Positions 5,219 through 6,330 of a stretch of 6,330 bases of DNA are shown one piece after another (the first letter of the stretch is position 1; every line of letters begins with the position of its first letter). The position numbers and the translations under genes were made by a program. This stretch comes from Lachnospiraceae bacterium (GTDB lineage Bacteria; Bacillota; Clostridia; Lachnospirales; Lachnospiraceae), in NCBI GenBank assembly GCA_017961385.1, contig JAGCXJ010000252.1:1-6330 (forward strand), in the 5' to 3' direction. Below the pieces are notes generated by a model. It did no database searches. It was not told the DNA's origin and saw only the letters and a program-made list of their open reading frames with translations.

Positions 5219-6210
5219 TTTTGTCCAAACCCTGCATATGGTATAGATTCGATGAGACACGGTGCGGCATCTTCAATATCTTCATAGTCAAGCTCCTGCC
5301 CTTCACGTTTGCAGCATTCAAACTCATCAACGATATTCTCGATCAGAACCATATCGATAAACAGTGGCAGCTTCTTAAGTAGCTCTTTCGGTATATCTGT
5401 TTCGGTCTCATAACCCTGCAACTGAAGGTCGAAGCATTGCTGCATTAGTGCAGAGCGCTTAACGTGATTGGTTTCCTGCCTTGTCCAGCCCTCGTTGTGG
5501 ATCCATAGATTTGCCAGGTCAAACATGTACCAACAGTTTAAGCAGTTATCAAAATCAAACACAGTGATCGCTCCTGTATCCATATCGATGTGATAGTTGC
5601 CGTCGCTGTAGTCAAAGTGAACAAGTCCGTAACAGTCTTTGTCCTTTGGTAGATCATGGAATTCATCCAGTCGCCTTGAAATAGCAGTTTTCAGTTCGCT
5701 GTATTCATCTAAAATCAGGCGGTCCAGATATTCCATGTCGTACTTATCGAAATAATCCAGACGTGAATGGACAGGCATATATGTCTTGGACAATCTGTGT
5801 ATCGCCCCCAGAGTCTTGCCTGTGTTATAGAAATATTCACTTAACGGTGCGCCTTTTTTGTAACTGTAGCCGTTATCCGCAAGCAGCATTCCTTTGGCAT
5901 AGTCAAACAGGCTGACATATACTGTTTTTTTGTCGACCTCTATGCACTCCACCAGATTTCCGTGAACAGATGGGATCACATCCGCCACAGGTGCTCCATT
6001 TTCTGCCAGATAACGGACATATTCTGTTTCTGCAAGATAATCGTTTTCGCTTCGATCTCCAGTGTCAGATATACGAAGGATATGCCTCTTAACCTCATCT
6101 CGACATACGATAAAGATCCGGTTCCGGCCACCTTCATGACCGGATACCGGAGTTAATGTACAGTCTTTAAGAGCAAAAAGATATTTTGTTTGTTCAAGAA
6201 TTTGCTTCAA
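5215..6210 (-). CDS. Phosphotransferase enzyme family protein (aminoglycoside phosphotransferase/choline kinase fold)
   Basis: A 331-residue kinase-like protein. The N-lobe has the nucleotide loop SGHEGGRNRIFIV (23-35) and the strand HILRIS (43-48), in which arginine stands where many kinases carry the ATP-binding lysine. The catalytic loop is HFDYSDGN (198-205), giving H198, D200 and N205 of the HxDxxxxN motif, and the metal-binding aspartate is D219 in VFDFDNC (217-223). Relatives phosphorylate small molecules or proteins (homoserine kinase II, SrkA/YihE, antibiotic kinases). The substrate here is unknown, and resistance should not be assumed. The start is TTG (6208-6210): an in-frame TGA lies directly before it and the next Met is residue 108. 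The ribosome binding site is weak, so coupling to the upstream reading is likely. Its TAA stop overlaps the DinB TAG on the opposite strand. Confidence 0.9.
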   Translation of the reverse strand: MKQILEQTKYLFALKDCTLTPVSGHEGGRNRIFIVCRDEVKRHILRISDTGDRSENDYLAETEYVRYLAENGAPVADVIPSVHGNLVECIEVDKKTVYVSLFDYAKGMLLADNGYSYKKGAPLSEYFYNTGKTLGAIHRLSKTYMPVHSRLDYFDKYDMEYLDRLILDEYSELKTAISRRLDEFHDLPKDKDCYGLVHFDYSDGNYHIDMDTGAITVFDFDNCLNCWYMFDLANLWIHNEGWTRQETNHVKRSALMQQCFDLQLQGYETETDIPKELLKKLPLFIDMVLIENIVDEFECCKREGQELDYEDIEDAAPCLIESIPYAGFGQN

Positions 6211-6248
6211 TCAGGTACCCCGCTATCTTCTATATTGCTGATCTTCAT
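6207..6248 (-). other. 13-codon open frame linking the GNAT and phosphotransferase genes
   Basis: On the minus strand a short frame reads MKISNIEDSGVPD. Its ATG overlaps the GNAT stop as ATGA (6245-6248), and its TGA overlaps the phosphotransferase start as TTGA (6207-6210). No good ribosome binding site precedes it. If ribosomes restart at each overlap, it would carry them across the gap to the TTG start. It may equally be chance, as 42 bases is too short for coding statistics. Confidence 0.3.
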
Positions 6249-6330
6249 TTTCTATCTTTTGAATAAAACACAAACTCATTGTCGCGCTTTATTTCCCTGT
6301 ACCCAAGCTTAGAATAAAAACTATTTGTCC
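6245..6330 (-). CDS. C-terminal end of a GNAT family N-acetyltransferase, cut by window edge
   Basis: The last 27 codons and the TGA stop of a gene entering from the right edge. The fragment contains N-S-FYSKLGYREIKR and then NEFVFYSK. N..FY.K.GY is the motif B end of GNAT acetyltransferases, and a closing beta strand with paired aromatics is usual at their C-terminus. Only the family can be stated. It lies 34 bases upstream of the phosphotransferase start on the same strand with no terminator between, so the two are probably cotranscribed. It is a different protein from the GNAT at 466-921, since the C-terminal sequences differ. Confidence 0.65.
   Translation of the reverse strand, partial: TNSFYSKLGYREIKRDNEFVFYSKDRK

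Noticed and set aside
5215..6210. Aminoglycoside resistance gene
   Set aside because: The kinase fold and catalytic motifs are present, but nothing links the protein to a known antibiotic kinase; the family has many metabolic members.

Overview
The window looks like chromosomal DNA from a low-GC Gram-positive anaerobe, most likely a clostridium of the Lachnospiraceae type. The grounds are the AT-rich sequence, strong AGGAGG-type ribosome binding sites, sigma-A-like promoters, TTG starts, a lipobox lipoprotein and the gene families present. The genus cannot be told from the sequence. No rRNA, tRNA, CRISPR array, phage or insertion sequence was seen. All gaps between genes are shorter than 300 bases.

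Left part, minus strand: a lipoprotein running off the left edge (1-344) with its own promoter (404-431), then a GNAT acetyltransferase (466-921, TTG start). Centre, minus strand: a tightly packed four-gene operon. Read in transcription order it encodes an ABC ATPase (2638-3486), an ABC-2 permease (1951-2637), a LytTR DNA-binding regulator with no receiver domain (1510-1950) and a DUF3021 four-helix membrane protein (1037-1513). Its genes abut as TAA|ATG or overlap as ATGA. Upstream, a LysR-type regulator (3651-4529, minus) lies divergent to a DinB-family protein (4682-5218, plus), with back-to-back promoters in the 152-base gap. Right part, minus strand: a phosphotransferase of the aminoglycoside phosphotransferase/choline kinase type (5215-6210), whose stop codon overlaps the DinB stop tail to tail. 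It is preceded by a 13-codon open frame and the last 27 codons of another GNAT acetyltransferase cut by the right edge.

The most interesting part is the 164-base region before the ABC operon. It holds three 12-bp direct repeats spaced exactly 21 bp apart (3553-3606), and a fourth partial copy lies another 42 bp on. The three repeats end 8 bp upstream of a predicted -35 box, and two perfect dyads cover the -35 and -10 boxes. A 21-22 bp period is the known geometry of LytTR binding sites. The simplest model is that the LytTR protein regulates its own operon while the DUF3021 membrane protein restrains it, giving a kinase-less membrane-sensing circuit that controls an exporter. The exported substrate and the inducing signal cannot be read from the sequence.
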